Of a stretch of 64,000 nucleotides of DNA, positions 54,461-64,000 are shown piece after piece; position 1 is the stretch's first letter; each line of letters starts with the position of its first letter. Position numbers and translations under genes: made by a program. Below the pieces are notes generated by a model. That model had not been told where the DNA came from and did not search any database. It saw only the letters and a list, made by a program, of their open reading frames with translations. Source of the DNA: Crystallibacter degradans. GTDB taxonomy: Bacteria > Actinomycetota > Actinomycetes > Actinomycetales > Micrococcaceae. Location of the stretch: assembly GCF_012952295.1 (NCBI RefSeq), contig NZ_JABBCH010000005.1:1-64000 (forward strand), written 5' to 3'.

Positions 54461-56239
54461 GTGGCAAGAACCAAGGCCCAAGTCCAAAGCAACCGGCGGG
54501 CCGAAGTGACGGCCCGAAGGCTCCGCGCAGGACTCGCCGTGGTGCTGGTCCTGCTGGTCATCCTGGGCGGACGTCTTTTCCAGCTACAGGGCCTCGATAC
54601 CGCCGGGATGGCTCAAGCCGCGATCGACAAGCGCCTGCGGACCTCGGAAATACCCGCCCTGCGAGGCGAAATCCTTGACGCCGAAGGGACCGTGCTGGCC
54701 CGAAGCGTGCAACGTTTCGACATCGTCGTGGACCAGCGCCTGGTCGAGGATTTCCAGCGCTTCAACCCGGAAACCCGCCAGGTGGACGACGTGCAGATCG
54801 AGGGCGAAATCGAGAAGCTCGCGAACATCCTGGGCCAGGATGTGACCACGGTGCGGGACGCCGTCGTCGGTGATAAGCCGTTCAACTACGTAGCGAAATC
54901 GGTCACGCCCGAAATCCAGGAGAAAGTCGAGAACCTGGCCTTTCCCGGCCTGCAGTCGCGCGAGACCACTACCAGGACCTACCCGGTGGGTGAGGTTGCT
55001 GGCTCGGTAGTCGGCTTCCTGGGGTCCGACGGCACGCCCCTCGAAGGCATTGAAGCCACGCAGCAGGAAGTGCTGGCCGGCACGCCCGGTGAGCGCACCT
55101 TCGAAATCGGCGCGGACGGAATCCGCATCCCGGTGGCAACCAACGAAGAGCTGCCTGCCCAGGACGGCCAGAGCGTGAGGCTCACCCTGAACTCGGACCT
55201 GCAATGGTACGCCCAGGAAGCAATCGCCGCGGAGGTCAAGGAATACGACGCCGAGTACGGCACCATTGTGGTGATGAACGCCAAGACCGGTGACATTATC
55301 GCCCTGGCGGATTCCACCACGCTGGATCCCAACGATCCCGGAGCCACGCCTGACGGAAAGCGGCAGTCCTTCGCCGCGACGAAAGCCTTCGAACCCGGCT
55401 CGACGACGAAGATGATCACCATGGCTGCGGCGATCGAAGAGGGGATCACTACGCCGAGCACCAAATACACAATTCCGCCCGAATATACGGTCAACGGCCA
55501 GACGTTCATCGATGCCCGGCCGCACGGTACCAAGACGCTGACCACGGCGGGCATCCTGGCGAATTCCTGGAACACGGGCACCGTGATGATCGGCGAACAG
55601 CTGACCAGGCAGCAACGCTACGACTACCTGCGCAGGTTCGGCACCGGCCATAAGTTCGACATCGGGCTCCACGGGACCACCGCGGGCCTGCTGGCACCGC
55701 CGGAGACCTGGGACGGCCGGCAGGAGTTCACGGTCCTCTTCGGCCAAGGCCTCGCTCAGACCGCCCTGCACACCGCCGTCGCCTTTGCCACCATTGCCAA
55801 CGACGGCGTCAGGATGGAGCCGCGGCTGATCGATGCCTATATCGACCCCGACGGTACCGAGCATCCGGTGGCCAAGGAGGAAGTCGGGCGTGCAGTCTCC
55901 TCCGAGACCGCGAACCAGGTCCAGGACATGCTGGAGACCGACTCGCACGTTGCCAGTGGTCTGCCGGGTAATATCGAGGACTACCGCATCGGTGTGAAGA
56001 CAGGTACGGCCGAGGCGCCGTCCGACGACGGCGGGTTCAGCGGCTATACGATTTCCTACGCAGGCATCGCCCCCATGGAGGACCCTGAGTATGTTGTCGT
56101 GGCGACCATCCAGCAGCCGGAGGGCGGCGTGTTCTCGCTGACCGCCGGTCCGGTTTTCAAAAAGGTCATGAGCCAGGTGCTCAACACCTACAATGTGCCG
56201 CCGTCCACCACCAAGCCGGTTAAACTTCCGCTCGAGTAA
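54461..56239 (+). CDS. ftsI: Penicillin-binding protein FtsI (PBP3-type transpeptidase)
   Basis: The 592-residue septal transpeptidase has a membrane helix (LAVVLVLLVILGGRLFQL), a dimerisation domain, and the transpeptidase domain with Ser314-x2-Lys317 (EPGSTTKM), SxN in NSWNTG, and KTGTAEAP. No PASTA repeats are present. The GTG start has GAGGA upstream. It cross-links peptidoglycan at the septum with FtsW, also in this cluster. Confidence 0.95.
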   Translation: MARTKAQVQSNRRAEVTARRLRAGLAVVLVLLVILGGRLFQLQGLDTAGMAQAAIDKRLRTSEIPALRGEILDAEGTVLARSVQRFDIVVDQRLVEDFQRFNPETRQVDDVQIEGEIEKLANILGQDVTTVRDAVVGDKPFNYVAKSVTPEIQEKVENLAFPGLQSRETTTRTYPVGEVAGSVVGFLGSDGTPLEGIEATQQEVLAGTPGERTFEIGADGIRIPVATNEELPAQDGQSVRLTLNSDLQWYAQEAIAAEVKEYDAEYGTIVVMNAKTGDIIALADSTTLDPNDPGATPDGKRQSFAATKAFEPGSTTKMITMAAAIEEGITTPSTKYTIPPEYTVNGQTFIDARPHGTKTLTTAGILANSWNTGTVMIGEQLTRQQRYDYLRRFGTGHKFDIGLHGTTAGLLAPPETWDGRQEFTVLFGQGLAQTALHTAVAFATIANDGVRMEPRLIDAYIDPDGTEHPVAKEEVGRAVSSETANQVQDMLETDSHVASGLPGNIEDYRIGVKTGTAEAPSDDGGFSGYTISYAGIAPMEDPEYVVVATIQQPEGGVFSLTAGPVFKKVMSQVLNTYNVPPSTTKPVKLPLE

Positions 56240-56256
56240 TGATTCTGGAGAACTTT

Positions 56257-57885
56257 GTGAGCACCACCCCCCGACAGCCGCACAGGTCTGCCTCGCCAAT
56301 GCGGCCGGAACTTGTCGAGCCCGTCACCCTGCAGGAACTTCAGCAGGTCCTGGCAGACGCCGGCTTGCCGGCCATGGCGTCGGCTGCAGGAACGGACTGG
56401 GACACTGCCGTGAGCGGGCTTACGATCGACTCGCGCGCCGTGGAGCCGGGGGACTTCTACATCGCTTTGCCGGGAGCCAACCGGCACGGGGCCGAGTTCG
56501 CTGCGCAGGTCGCCGCAGCGGGTGCAGCGGCAATTCTTACCGACGACGCCGGAACCCATTTGCTTGCGAGGGAAGACTTGGGCACGGTGCCGGTGCTGGC
56601 CGCCCCGGACCTGCGGGCTCTCGTTGGACCGCTCTCGGCCAGGGTCTACAACAGCCAGCCCGCAGGGACCCGGCCAAGTCTCTTCGCCGTCACCGGTACC
56701 AACGGAAAAACCACCACCACCTACTTCGTGAACTCCCTGCTGAAGGCACTGGACCAATCCACTGGCCTGATCGGGACGATCGAAATCACCGCGGGCAGCG
56801 ATCCGATTCCCAGTGCGCTCACCACGCCTGAGTCTCCGGAAGTCCACGGCGTCCTCGGCCTGATGCGCGAACGCGGTCTGGATGCGGCGGCGATGGAAGT
56901 GTCCTCACACGCCATCTCCTACCGGCGGGTGGATGGAGTCCGCTTTGACGTGGCAGGATTCACCAATCTGACGCAGGACCATCTCGATCTGCACGGCAGC
57001 ATGGACGAGTACTTCCAGACGAAGGCCGAGCTTTTCACACCCCGGAGGGTCCGCCGCGCCGTAGTCTGCGTAGATGATCCCTGGGGACGCCGGCTGGCTG
57101 AAAGTTCCGACGTACCGACCATCTCGCTCAGCACCACCGGTGCCCCTGCCGACTGGCGGGTTGAGTCCATTCGGCGCGCAGGACTGGGTCACACGTTCGA
57201 GCTGCACGGTCCGGGCGGAGTGCTGCGGCTGCATACCGGCCTGCCGGGGGACTTCAACGTGTCCAACGCCGCCCTGGCAGCAGTCATGGTGCTCGCCTCC
57301 GGTGTGGACGTCCAACGACTCCAGGCGGCGCTGGATGCGAGGGACCCGTTCACGGTGGATGTTCCCGGACGGATGCAGCTGATCAGCGAGCAGCCGGCAG
57401 GAATTGTTGATTTTGCCCACAATCCCGACGCACTGGAGCGCACTCTCGCGTCCGTGCGCCGGCCCGAAGCCGGCTCCCGCGTCATTATCGTCTTTGGTGC
57501 GACAGGGGACCGCGACCAGACCAAACGCCCGCTGATGGGAGCCATCGCAGCCCGGGGCGCCGACGTCGTTATTGTCACCGATGATGATCCGCACGGCGAA
57601 GACGAAGCCGCCATCCGCCAGGACGTCCTGAAGGGCACCATTGCGGCGAAGCAGGACGAACAGCTGGACACCGTGATCGAGGAAGTCTTTCCGCGCGGCG
57701 CGGCGATTGACCGCGCCGTGGAAATGGCCACGGAGGCAGATACCGTCCTCGTTGCCGGCCGCGGACACGAGGTCTGGCAGGAGGTCAAAGGCGTGAACCT
57801 GGCCCTTGATGACCGGGTGGAGCTGCGGCTGGCGTTGCGCCGGCATGGATTCTATGCCCTTGGTGCTGACGCGGTAGAGTCCTAG
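56257..57885 (+). CDS. murE: UDP-MurNAc-tripeptide synthetase MurE
   Basis: The 542-residue ligase adds the third residue of the stem peptide. It has the ATP loop [13 protein letters not shown], the conserved EVSSHA segment and the substrate loop TDDDPHGEDEAAI. The loop reads DDPH, where meso-DAP enzymes have DNPR, so lysine is the more likely substrate, as known for Arthrobacter-type walls. GTG 56257 has GGAG 6 bases upstream; ATG 56239, overlapping the ftsI stop, is an alternative start. Confidence 0.93.
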   Translation: MSTTPRQPHRSASPMRPELVEPVTLQELQQVLADAGLPAMASAAGTDWDTAVSGLTIDSRAVEPGDFYIALPGANRHGAEFAAQVAAAGAAAILTDDAGTHLLAREDLGTVPVLAAPDLRALVGPLSARVYNSQPAGTRPSLFAVTGTNGKTTTTYFVNSLLKALDQSTGLIGTIEITAGSDPIPSALTTPESPEVHGVLGLMRERGLDAAAMEVSSHAISYRRVDGVRFDVAGFTNLTQDHLDLHGSMDEYFQTKAELFTPRRVRRAVVCVDDPWGRRLAESSDVPTISLSTTGAPADWRVESIRRAGLGHTFELHGPGGVLRLHTGLPGDFNVSNAALAAVMVLASGVDVQRLQAALDARDPFTVDVPGRMQLISEQPAGIVDFAHNPDALERTLASVRRPEAGSRVIIVFGATGDRDQTKRPLMGAIAARGADVVIVTDDDPHGEDEAAIRQDVLKGTIAAKQDEQLDTVIEEVFPRGAAIDRAVEMATEADTVLVAGRGHEVWQEVKGVNLALDDRVELRLALRRHGFYALGADAVES

Positions 57886-57891
57886 ATCGTC

Positions 57892-59418
57892 ATGATTGAA
57901 CTTACTGCAGCCGAAATTGCGGCAATTACACGCGGGCGCATCATTGGGGAACCGACAGATGGTTCGGCGGACACCGCCGCTGTGACGGTTAATTCCGCCG
58001 CAACGGATTCGCGGGAAGTGATTCCCGGATCACTGTTCGTGGCGAAGCCCGGCGAGAAGACCGATGGCCACCTGTTCGTTCCCCGGTCCTTTGCCGCCGG
58101 CGCAGTGCTGGCGCTGACCGAACGCGAAATAACCGACGACGCCTGCCGTCTGCTGCCGCAGGTCATCGTGCCTGACGCAGTGGAGGCCATGGGGGCCATT
58201 GCCGCTGACGTCGTGGCGCGGCTGCGTGCCCACGGACCGCTGTCGGTTGTCGGGATCACCGGCAGCGCGGGCAAGACCACCACCAAGGATCTGCTCGCGG
58301 GCATTCTGGCCCAGGCCGGTCCCACCGTGGCCCCGGTGGGCTCCTACAACGGCGAGGTCGGCGTGCCGCTGACCATTTTCAACGCCGACTTCGACACCCG
58401 TTACCTGGTGGTGGAAATGGGAGCCACCGGGCTGGGACACATCACGTACCTGACCGACATGGTGAAGCCTGACACCGGCGTCGTACTTGGTGTGGGTACC
58501 GCCCATGCCGGCGAGTTCGGCGGCGTAGACAACATCGCCCGCACCAAGGGCGAACTGGTTGAAGCGCTCGGGGCCGATGGGACGGCCATCATCAATGCCG
58601 ACGACCCGCGGGTACGCCAGATGGACACCCGTACCACCGCGAAGCTGCTGTATTTCACCGCAGACGCCGGGTTCTCGCCGGCCGCTGCGGACGCTGAAGT
58701 TTTGCGTGCCACCGAGGTGCGCACCAATGCCGCCGGGCACCCGGAACTGACGGTCCGCTTCCCGGATGGAACCGAAAGCCGGATTGTTTCCGGGCTGATC
58801 GGCATCCACCATGCCACCAACCTGCTGGCAGCGGCCTCCGCAGCCTGGTCGCTCGGCATCAGCGCCGAACTGATCACCAGCGGCCTGAACGGCCGTGGCC
58901 CGGCCTCCCGTTGGAGGATGGAACGCACCGAGCGGCCGGACGGTGTGACGATCATTAACGACGCCTACAACGCCAACCCCGAATCGATGCGTGCCGCCCT
59001 GCGGACCCTGGCCGAACTTGGCCGCGGCGAGGGGCGGCGTACCTGGGCGGTACTCGGCGAGATGCTGGAGCTGGGCGAGGATTCCATCCACGAGCACGAT
59101 GCCATCGGACGGACTCTGGTCCGCTTGAACATCTCCAAGCTGATTGTGGTGGGCACCGGGGCCCGTGCCATGCACACCGGAGCCGTCATGGAGGGCTCCT
59201 GGGGCGATGAGTCCATGTTCGTCGAGACGCCGGAAGACGCCTACAAGGTGCTCCAACGGGACCTGCAACCGGGCGACCTGGTGTTGTTCAAGTCTTCCAA
59301 CGGCGCCGGGTTACGGCACCTGGGAGACCGGGTAGCCCTGCGTGAGCCATCCCCAACTGCCCCGCCATCCGGCGTGGCAGAAACACCGATTCCTGCAGAG
59401 GGAGGTATCCAGTCGTGA
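57892..59418 (+). CDS. murF: UDP-MurNAc-tripeptide D-Ala-D-Ala ligase MurF
   Basis: The 508-residue ligase completes the pentapeptide. It has the ATP loop [16 protein letters not shown], the [12 protein letters not shown] segment, [20 protein letters not shown] and a C-terminal ligase domain. It begins 6 bases after murE and its end overlaps mraY by 4 bases. Confidence 0.95.
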   Translation: MIELTAAEIAAITRGRIIGEPTDGSADTAAVTVNSAATDSREVIPGSLFVAKPGEKTDGHLFVPRSFAAGAVLALTEREITDDACRLLPQVIVPDAVEAMGAIAADVVARLRAHGPLSVVGITGSAGKTTTKDLLAGILAQAGPTVAPVGSYNGEVGVPLTIFNADFDTRYLVVEMGATGLGHITYLTDMVKPDTGVVLGVGTAHAGEFGGVDNIARTKGELVEALGADGTAIINADDPRVRQMDTRTTAKLLYFTADAGFSPAAADAEVLRATEVRTNAAGHPELTVRFPDGTESRIVSGLIGIHHATNLLAAASAAWSLGISAELITSGLNGRGPASRWRMERTERPDGVTIINDAYNANPESMRAALRTLAELGRGEGRRTWAVLGEMLELGEDSIHEHDAIGRTLVRLNISKLIVVGTGARAMHTGAVMEGSWGDESMFVETPEDAYKVLQRDLQPGDLVLFKSSNGAGLRHLGDRVALREPSPTAPPSGVAETPIPAEGGIQS

Positions 59419-60524
59419 TTTCCCTGCTTATCGGCTCGGCAATGGCTCTGGTGCTTGCCCTCGTTGGCACGCCGCTGTTCATCAGGCTGCTTGTCAAAAG
59501 GGGCTATGGCCAGTTCATCCGCGATGATGGTCCGACCTCCCACCACACCAAGCGCGGCACGCCGACTATGGGCGGTACAGTCATTGTCGGCTCCGTCGCC
59601 ATCGCCTATTTCGGCACGCACTTGCTCGAATGGATGATGAACCAGAACCATCCCGGTCCGACCGTTTCGGGCGGCGTACTGCTGCTGCTGATGGCCGGTA
59701 TGGGCCTGATCGGTTTCCTGGATGACTTCCTGAAAATCTCGAAACAGCGCAGCCTGGGGCTCCGGGCCTGGTCCAAAATTGTGCTCCAGGGCATCGTCGG
59801 CGTCCTGTTCGCCATCCTGGCACTGAACTTTCCGGATGAGGCCGGACGCACTCCGGCGTCGATGAACATCTCCGTGGTCCGGGACATACCGTGGCTGGAC
59901 CTGGCCGCAGGCGGCACCGTGCTCGGCACCATTCTGTTCATTATCTGGTCCAACCTGATCGTGACCGGAGCCACCAACGGCGTGAACCTGACCGATGGAC
60001 TCGACGGCCTGGCGGCCGGCGCCTCCGTCATGGTGTTCAGCGCCTACATGCTCATGGGTATCTGGCAGTTCAATCAGGCCTGCGGTTCGATCAAGGTGGC
60101 GGGGGAGGTTTGCTACGAGGTCCGGGACCCGATGGATCTTGCCCTGCTGGCCGGGTCCCTCTGCGGCGCCCTGATCGGATTCCTGTGGTGGAACACCTCG
60201 CCTGCCAAGATCTTCATGGGCGACACCGGATCGCTGGCCCTTGGCGGCGCCATCGCCGGTTTCGCCATCCTCTCGCGCACTCAGTTGCTGCTGGTTGTAC
60301 TGGCAGGCCTGTTTGTCCTGATTGCCCTCTCGGTCATCATCCAGGTTGCGTTCTTCAAACTCAGCGGCGGCAAACGCGTCTTCAAGATGGCACCGCTGCA
60401 GCACCATTTCGAACTCAAAGGCTGGGCCGAGGTGACGGTGGTGGTCCGGTTCTGGATCATCGCTGGCCTGTGCGTGGCTGCAGGACTGGGAATCTTCTAC
60501 GCTGAATGGGTTGTTGGGCTGTGA
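59415..60524 (+). CDS. mraY: Phospho-MurNAc-pentapeptide transferase MraY
   Basis: The 369-residue ten-helix membrane enzyme makes lipid I on undecaprenyl phosphate. Hallmarks include [19 protein letters not shown]-type IGFLDDFLK (Asp pair), [10 protein letters not shown] and [14 protein letters not shown], plus [13 protein letters not shown]. The GTG start overlaps the murF stop and has GGAGG 8 bases upstream. Confidence 0.96.
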   Translation: MISLLIGSAMALVLALVGTPLFIRLLVKRGYGQFIRDDGPTSHHTKRGTPTMGGTVIVGSVAIAYFGTHLLEWMMNQNHPGPTVSGGVLLLLMAGMGLIGFLDDFLKISKQRSLGLRAWSKIVLQGIVGVLFAILALNFPDEAGRTPASMNISVVRDIPWLDLAAGGTVLGTILFIIWSNLIVTGATNGVNLTDGLDGLAAGASVMVFSAYMLMGIWQFNQACGSIKVAGEVCYEVRDPMDLALLAGSLCGALIGFLWWNTSPAKIFMGDTGSLALGGAIAGFAILSRTQLLLVVLAGLFVLIALSVIIQVAFFKLSGGKRVFKMAPLQHHFELKGWAEVTVVVRFWIIAGLCVAAGLGIFYAEWVVGL

Positions 60525-62050
60525 CCATGAACGAACGGCTGGATTCGCTGACGTCCTGGGACGCCGACTGGTCCGGACTGCGGGTGGTAGTCACCGGCAT
60601 CGGCCTGTCCGGCTTCTCCGCGGCAGACACGCTGATTGAACTCGGTGCCAAGGTGGTGCTGGTCGATGCCCGGGACACCGAGGAAAACCGCGCGAAGGCG
60701 GACACGCTGAACATTGTCGGTGCGCATCAGGTACTGCTGGGGCCCGGGCACACCCAATCGCTTCCGCTGGTTGACGGCGAAGCGGCCGAGCTCGTGGTTA
60801 CTTCGCCCGGCTGGAGTCCGCAGCAGCCCCTGTTGGCCGCTGCCGCAGCAGCAGGGATCGCCATCTGGGGCGATGTGGAGCTTGCCTGGCGGGTACGCGA
60901 GCGAGCCGGGCGGCGGACGGCCGAATGGCTTGTCATTACCGGGACCAACGGAAAGACTACGACGGTGGGCCTGGCAGCTTCGATGCTGCAGGCAGCCGGG
61001 CTGCGGGCCATCGCTGCCGGCAACGTGGGCACCCCTGTGCTGGACGCCATCCGGGACCCGCTGGGCTACGACGTGCTTGCCGTCGAACTCTCCAGCTTCC
61101 AGTTGCACTGGTCCCATTCGCTCTCTCCGCTGGCCAGCGTCTGCCTCAACGTTGCCCAGGACCATGTGGACTGGCACGGCTCGTACGAGAACTACCTCGC
61201 GGACAAAGCCAAAATTTACGCGAATACCAAGATTGCCTGTGTCTACAACGCTGAACAGCGTGAGACCGAGGCGATGGTGGAAGAGGCCGACGTCGTGGAA
61301 GGCTGCCGTGCCATCGGCTTCACCACCGGTATGCCAGCCGTGAGCATGGTCGGCGTGGTGGAAAATCTGCTCGTTGACCGCGCCTTTATCGAAGCACGCA
61401 AGGACTCGGCCGCCGAACTGGCGGCCTTGACGGACCTGGGCGAGCTGGCCCCACGACATCTGGTTGCCAACGCGCTGGCGGCCGCAGCACTGGTCCGTGC
61501 CTACGGGGTGGAACCGGCCGCGGTCCGCGACGGCATCCGCAACTACAACCCCGGCGCGCACCGAATCCAGAAAATCGCCGAAATCGAGGGAGTGCTCTGG
61601 GTCAACGACTCCAAAGCAACCAACCCACACGCGGCGGCGGCTTCGCTGGCGGCGTTCTCCTCGGTGGTATGGATCGCCGGCGGATTGTCCAAGGGCGTGG
61701 ACTACAGCGAACTCGTCGCTGCACACAGCAAACGGCTGAAGGCCGTCGTCGTTATTGGCCATGACAGCACTGATCTACTGGCCGCGTTGGAGCGACACGC
61801 ACCGGATGTTCCGGTGATCACGGTCCCGGCGCGAGACACTGATAACGGACAGCCCGTGGGCGGAGGCGAACATGTCACCGGCGGGAAGATCATGGCTTCA
61901 GCTGTGGCCGCGGCAGCAGGGATTGCCGTAGATGGGGATACCGTGCTGATGGCTCCGGCGGCTGCCTCCATGGACCAGTTCACGTCCTACGCCCATCGCG
62001 GCGATGCCTTCATCGAAGCGGTCGATGGCATCCAGGAAGGTCAGGCGTAG
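60521..62050 (+). CDS. murD: UDP-MurNAc-L-alanine D-glutamate ligase MurD
   Basis: The 509-residue ligase adds D-glutamate. It has the N-terminal Rossmann region [20 protein letters not shown] loop [13 protein letters not shown], the [13 protein letters not shown] segment and a C-terminal domain with [11 protein letters not shown]. The GTG at 60521 overlaps the mraY stop (GTGA). ATG 60506 and ATG 60527 are alternatives. Confidence 0.94.
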   Translation: MTMNERLDSLTSWDADWSGLRVVVTGIGLSGFSAADTLIELGAKVVLVDARDTEENRAKADTLNIVGAHQVLLGPGHTQSLPLVDGEAAELVVTSPGWSPQQPLLAAAAAAGIAIWGDVELAWRVRERAGRRTAEWLVITGTNGKTTTVGLAASMLQAAGLRAIAAGNVGTPVLDAIRDPLGYDVLAVELSSFQLHWSHSLSPLASVCLNVAQDHVDWHGSYENYLADKAKIYANTKIACVYNAEQRETEAMVEEADVVEGCRAIGFTTGMPAVSMVGVVENLLVDRAFIEARKDSAAELAALTDLGELAPRHLVANALAAAALVRAYGVEPAAVRDGIRNYNPGAHRIQKIAEIEGVLWVNDSKATNPHAAAASLAAFSSVVWIAGGLSKGVDYSELVAAHSKRLKAVVVIGHDSTDLLAALERHAPDVPVITVPARDTDNGQPVGGGEHVTGGKIMASAVAAAAGIAVDGDTVLMAPAAASMDQFTSYAHRGDAFIEAVDGIQEGQA

Positions 62051-62068
62051 AGCCCGTAAGGAGCAGTA

Positions 62069-63424
62069 ATGGTCAACACGCCCAACCGGGGAACTTCCCG
62101 GAAACCGGCGTCGAAGGCGTCTGTCCGGTCGGCCGGTTCCGCTGCCGGGAAACTCCGGAGTCCGGAGGAAGGCCCCGAGGGCAGCAAAACCGGGCTGCGG
62201 GTCAAAACCAAGGCACTGCTCGACAGGATTGAAGGAACCGGTCAGGAGCCGACGGGTTTCAGCTACTACCTCATCCTGGGTTCGGCTTTTGCCTTGACCG
62301 CCATCGGCCTGCTGATGGTGCTTTCATCCTCCGCGGTGGAGTCAATTGCCGACGGCGAATCCCCGTTCGAATTGTTCGTCAAGCAGGGAATTTTCGCCGT
62401 GATCGGCCTGGTGCTGATGCTGCTGCTGTCCAGGTTGAACGTGCCTACATTCAAGAAACTCGGCTGGCCTGCCCTGGCGCTGGCGCTGGCGCTGCTGGTA
62501 CTGGTGTTCACGCCCCTGGGCATCGACGTCAATGGTAACCGGAACTGGATTCAGCTCGGACCTGGCGTCACGGCACAGCCATCGGAGGCCGCCAAACTCG
62601 CACTGGGTCTTTGGATGGCCTGCGTACTGGTCCGCAAGGGCCCGTTGCTCGGCGAATGGAAGCATGCGGTGGTGCCCGTACTGCCGGTCGGAGGCCTTGT
62701 GATTCTGCTGGTGCTTCTTGGTAACGACCTGGGCACGGCCATGATCATCATGCTCATTATTGCCGGTGCCCTTTACTTCGCCGGCGCCCGGATGAAACTC
62801 TTCCTCGTGGCCGGCGGCGCTGCCGTGGTGGGCGTGCTGCTCCTGGCAATCACCAGTCCCAACCGCGTGGCGCGCATTACCATGTGGCTGGACCAGAGCT
62901 GCGAGGTCACCACGGGTCTTAATATGCAGTCATGCAACGGGCTGTTCGCGCTGGCGTCGGGCGGCTGGTGGGGCGTGGGCCTCGGACAGAGCCGGCAGAA
63001 GTACAGCTGGATTCCCGAGGCGCACAACGACTACATTTTCGCCATCATCGGTGAGGAACTGGGCTTGCTGGGCACCCTCGTTGTGGTGGCCCTCTTCGGC
63101 ATTCTGTCGGTAGCGATCGTGCGCACCGTCATGCGCCATGACGATCCCTTCGTCCGCATTTTCGGCGGCTCCATCATGGTCTGGATCATCGGCCAGGCGT
63201 TCCTGAACATGGGCGTGGTGACAGGTCTGCTGCCCGTCGTCGGTGTTCCGCTGCCGTTCATTTCCTACGGTGGCTCGGCACTGACCATCACACTTGCCGC
63301 GGTCGGGGTACTGTTGTCTTTTGCCCGGCCTGATGCCCGGGCGGGCAGGAACCGTGCCAGGAAACGTGCCAGGAACGTGGCACAGCGGAAGGCCCCGGAG
63401 CCGGCCGGAAACATCAGCAAGTAA
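62069..63424 (+). CDS. ftsW: Peptidoglycan glycosyltransferase FtsW
   Basis: The 451-residue SEDS-family protein has about ten transmembrane helices, with the conserved [17 protein letters not shown] segment and the C-terminal [12 protein letters not shown]. It polymerises glycan strands at the septum together with FtsI. AAGGAG precedes the ATG. N- and C-terminal tails are basic and low-complexity. Confidence 0.95.
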   Translation: MVNTPNRGTSRKPASKASVRSAGSAAGKLRSPEEGPEGSKTGLRVKTKALLDRIEGTGQEPTGFSYYLILGSAFALTAIGLLMVLSSSAVESIADGESPFELFVKQGIFAVIGLVLMLLLSRLNVPTFKKLGWPALALALALLVLVFTPLGIDVNGNRNWIQLGPGVTAQPSEAAKLALGLWMACVLVRKGPLLGEWKHAVVPVLPVGGLVILLVLLGNDLGTAMIIMLIIAGALYFAGARMKLFLVAGGAAVVGVLLLAITSPNRVARITMWLDQSCEVTTGLNMQSCNGLFALASGGWWGVGLGQSRQKYSWIPEAHNDYIFAIIGEELGLLGTLVVVALFGILSVAIVRTVMRHDDPFVRIFGGSIMVWIIGQAFLNMGVVTGLLPVVGVPLPFISYGGSALTITLAAVGVLLSFARPDARAGRNRARKRARNVAQRKAPEPAGNISK

Positions 63425-64000
63425 TGACCGAAGCAGAAGGTACCAGTACTTTTATGAAGACCCATGAACCGTCCGTGGTTCTCGCCGGCGGCGGCACCGC
63501 CGGGCACATCAGCCCTCTGCTGTCCATCGCGGGAGCCATCCGGGAGCTCGCGCCGGACGCCGGAATTCTGGCCGTCGGCACGGCTGCAGGCATGGAAACC
63601 AGGCTGGTTCCCGCTGCCGGCTACGAGCTGGCCACGATCGAGCGGGTTCCATTCCCCCGGCGCCCTTCGCTGGACCTGCTGAAGCTGCCGTTCCGGTTCG
63701 GCACGGCGGTGAAGCAGGCCCGCCGCATCATCGAACGCGCGGGAGCCGATGTTGTCGTCGGTGTTGGCGGGTACGTCAGTACGCCCATGTACATCGCAGC
63801 CAGGCTGGCCAAGGTGCCGCTGGTCATCCATGAGGCGAACGCCCGCCCGGGGCTGGCCAACCGGGTCGGGGCCCGGCTAACCGATGACGTGGCGGTGGCG
63901 TTCCGGAGTACCAAGCTGCCTGACGCCACTTGGGTTGGGATGCCCATGCGCCGGGAGATTTCAAGCCTGGACCGGTCGGCGGCGCGTGCTGCGGCGAGGG
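63424..64000 (+). CDS. murG: MurG glycosyltransferase (5' part, cut by window end)
   Basis: The reading frame begins with ATG overlapping the ftsW stop (TAATG) and runs open to the window end, giving 192 residues. It contains [20 protein letters not shown] near the start, [16 protein letters not shown] and [13 protein letters not shown], typical of the N-terminal domain of MurG, which converts lipid I to lipid II. The C-terminal half lies outside the window. ATG 63457, 11 codons on, is an alternative start. Confidence 0.93.
   Translation, partial: MTEAEGTSTFMKTHEPSVVLAGGGTAGHISPLLSIAGAIRELAPDAGILAVGTAAGMETRLVPAAGYELATIERVPFPRRPSLDLLKLPFRFGTAVKQARRIIERAGADVVVGVGGYVSTPMYIAARLAKVPLVIHEANARPGLANRVGARLTDDVAVAFRSTKLPDATWVGMPMRREISSLDRSAARAAAR

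Overview
The window is 64 kb of high-GC chromosome from an actinobacterium. The best fit is an Arthrobacter-like member of the Micrococcaceae. Supporting signs are mycothione reductase, a GarA/FtsR block, a PASTA-type Ser/Thr kinase, gene orders shared with mycobacteria, and a MurE whose substrate loop reads DDPH rather than DNPR, which fits lysine-type peptidoglycan. I see no prophage, insertion sequence or CRISPR array. Most of the window is conserved core chromosome, and the most interesting signals are regulatory DNA between genes.

Layout. (1) 1-120: 3' end of a 5S rRNA and its terminator. (2) 359-10614: a block in the order of M. tuberculosis Rv1691-Rv1701: repeat-rich TPR-type protein, HAD phosphatase, small protein, tlyA, nadK, recN, pyrG, NUDIX hydrolase, xerD. 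(3) 10654-21531: about 11 kb of accessory metabolism. It holds a MutT-type NUDIX protein, a 2-methylcitrate cycle cluster (prpC, prpB, prpD and a GntR regulator, with an acyl-CoA synthetase divergent), a citrate/C4-dicarboxylate-type two-component system and a dicarboxylate symporter. (4) 21798-28881: parA, scpA, scpB, a pseudouridine synthase, tyrA, cmk and der. (5) 28970-32281: tRNA-Pro(GGG), then gcvH, garA, ftsR-type MerR, bifunctional nuclease and a second MerR (the Rv1826-Rv1830 order). (6) 32384-38388: an orphan ParA-like ATPase divergent from pyruvate carboxylase, then mycothione reductase. (7) 38413-51742: acyl-CoA ligase, membrane protein, esterase, PlsC, class II DAHP synthase, PASTA kinase, LysM/transglycosylase, Rv2175c-like protein, polyprenyl synthase, DinB and a DUF3040 protein (order resembling Rv2187 to Rv2169c). 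(8) 52078-64000: the division and cell-wall (dcw) cluster mraZ, rsmH, ftsL, ftsI, murE, murF, mraY, murD, ftsW and murG, with murG cut by the window end.

How the genes work together. Region 3 looks like a unit for short-chain acid use: activation of propionate, the methylcitrate cycle, and sensing and import of dicarboxylates. Two identical TGTATACA palindromes 63 bp apart lie between the divergent prp units and are the likely GntR operators. Region 5 couples glycine cleavage protein H to 2-oxoglutarate control through GarA. Regions 7 and 8 join lipid and isoprenoid supply, a wall-sensing kinase, a wall hydrolase and peptidoglycan precursor synthesis. Several genes (pyrG, mtr, aroG, pknL, dinB) have a TANNNT hexamer 6-8 bases before a GTG start and no Shine-Dalgarno, which points to leaderless mRNAs.
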